Translations under genes and position numbers: made by a program
In this document: one piece after another, positions 63,669-64,000 of the stretch
How the letters are laid out: every line of letters begins with the position of its first letter
Position numbering within the stretch: position 1 is the stretch's first letter
Source of the DNA: Chryseobacterium turcicum
GTDB lineage: Bacteria > Bacteroidota > Bacteroidia > Flavobacteriales > Weeksellaceae
Assembly: GCF_021010565.1 (NCBI RefSeq)
Contig: NZ_JAJNAY010000001.1
Coordinates: forward strand, 719,001-783,000
Direction: 5' to 3'
Length of the DNA: 64,000 bases
Notes under the pieces: generated by a model
Seen by the model: only the letters and a program-made list of their open reading frames with translations
Told to the model about the DNA's origin: nothing
The model's database searches: none

Positions 63669-64000
63669 ATGAGCGAATTGAAATGGTATGTGCTGAAAGC
63701 AATCAGCGGACAGGAAAATAAAGTGAAAAACTATATTGAGACAGAAATCAAACGTTTAGGGTTTGAACAGTATGTTACTCAAGTGGTAATTCCTATGGAA
63801 AAGGTAATTCAGCTTAGAAACGGAAAAAAAGTTCCTAAAGAAAGACCTTACTATCCAGGTTACCTAATGGTGGAAGCAGAGCTGATGGGAGAGATTCCTC
63901 ACGTTATAAAGAATATTCCAGGTGTAATTTCTTTCTTAAGTTTAACCAAAGGAGGAGATCCTGTACCAATGAGAAAATCCGAGGTTAACAGAATGTTAGG
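63669..64000 (+). CDS. nusG: transcription termination/antitermination factor NusG, 3'-truncated
   Basis: The first 110 codons, cut by the window end. The NGN domain is visible: KWYVLKAISGQENKVKNYIE, the PMEKVIQLRNGKKVPKERPYYPGYLMVEA segment and PGVISFL. The KOW domain would lie beyond the window. Binds RNA polymerase. It starts 18 bases after secE. Confidence 0.96.
   Translation, partial: MSELKWYVLKAISGQENKVKNYIETEIKRLGFEQYVTQVVIPMEKVIQLRNGKKVPKERPYYPGYLMVEAELMGEIPHVIKNIPGVISFLSLTKGGDPVPMRKSEVNRML

Overview
The window looks like chromosomal DNA from a member of the Flavobacteriia, most likely Chryseobacterium or a close relative. I infer this from AT-rich coding DNA, repeated TAnnTTTG promoter boxes, two proteins with type IX secretion (T9SS) sorting domains, Bacteroidetes-only families (DUF2480, IPExxxVDY, DUF6452/DUF6048), and a tmRNA encoding the tag GNEEFALAA. 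No genome search was possible, so genus level is a guess. No insertion sequence, prophage or CRISPR array is visible.

Layout. 1-3 kb: the end of a hypothetical protein, an SDR oxidoreductase, and a secreted protein behind an unusual structured leader. 3.1-11.3 kb, minus strand: recQ, then five small membrane or secreted proteins, then aspS. 11.4-14.3 kb, minus strand: an ankyrin protein, an XRE regulator paired with a DUF2975 membrane protein, a DUF937 protein and a DUF2480 protein. 14.4-17.3 kb: lpxB and a ComEC-like protein. 17.5-21 kb: the sdhCAB operon. 21-28 kb: a thioredoxin-fold lipoprotein without its redox cysteines, rlmD, a zinc metalloprotease, and the DUF6452/DUF6048 pair. 28-35.7 kb: two large T9SS-secreted proteins, a reprolysin-like protease and a Fn3/GEVED protein. 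35.9-39.1 kb, minus strand: ruvB, a PaiB-like flavoprotein, an MBL hydrolase and coaE. 39.4-44.3 kb: hutI and hutG with two hypotheticals between them, then an aldehyde dehydrogenase. 44.4-48.5 kb, minus strand: acpP-fabF-rnc-IPExxxVDY-pyk.

49-64 kb: a small GG-leader, cysteine-rich peptide gene, ssrA (tmRNA), rpsU-xerC-hpf, a tRNA cluster (Thr, Tyr, Gly, Thr), a two-component system with a complete CzcCBA-type metal efflux system, a DUF4394 lipoprotein, and tuf-trnW-secE-nusG. The translation block rpsU-xerC-hpf-tRNAs-tuf-trnW-secE-nusG is a familiar Flavobacteriia order. The metal-efflux module and DUF4394 gene appear to be accessory cargo placed between the last tRNA and tuf.

The points most worth a second look are: the GG-leader peptide; the leader with two competing hairpins at 1991-2059; paired 12-bp palindromes over the XRE/DUF2975 promoter; dispersed AACCATTAAG intergenic repeats and a family of look-alike terminators; and the tRNA-linked metal-efflux insertion. 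I found no large new multi-gene system that I could defend.
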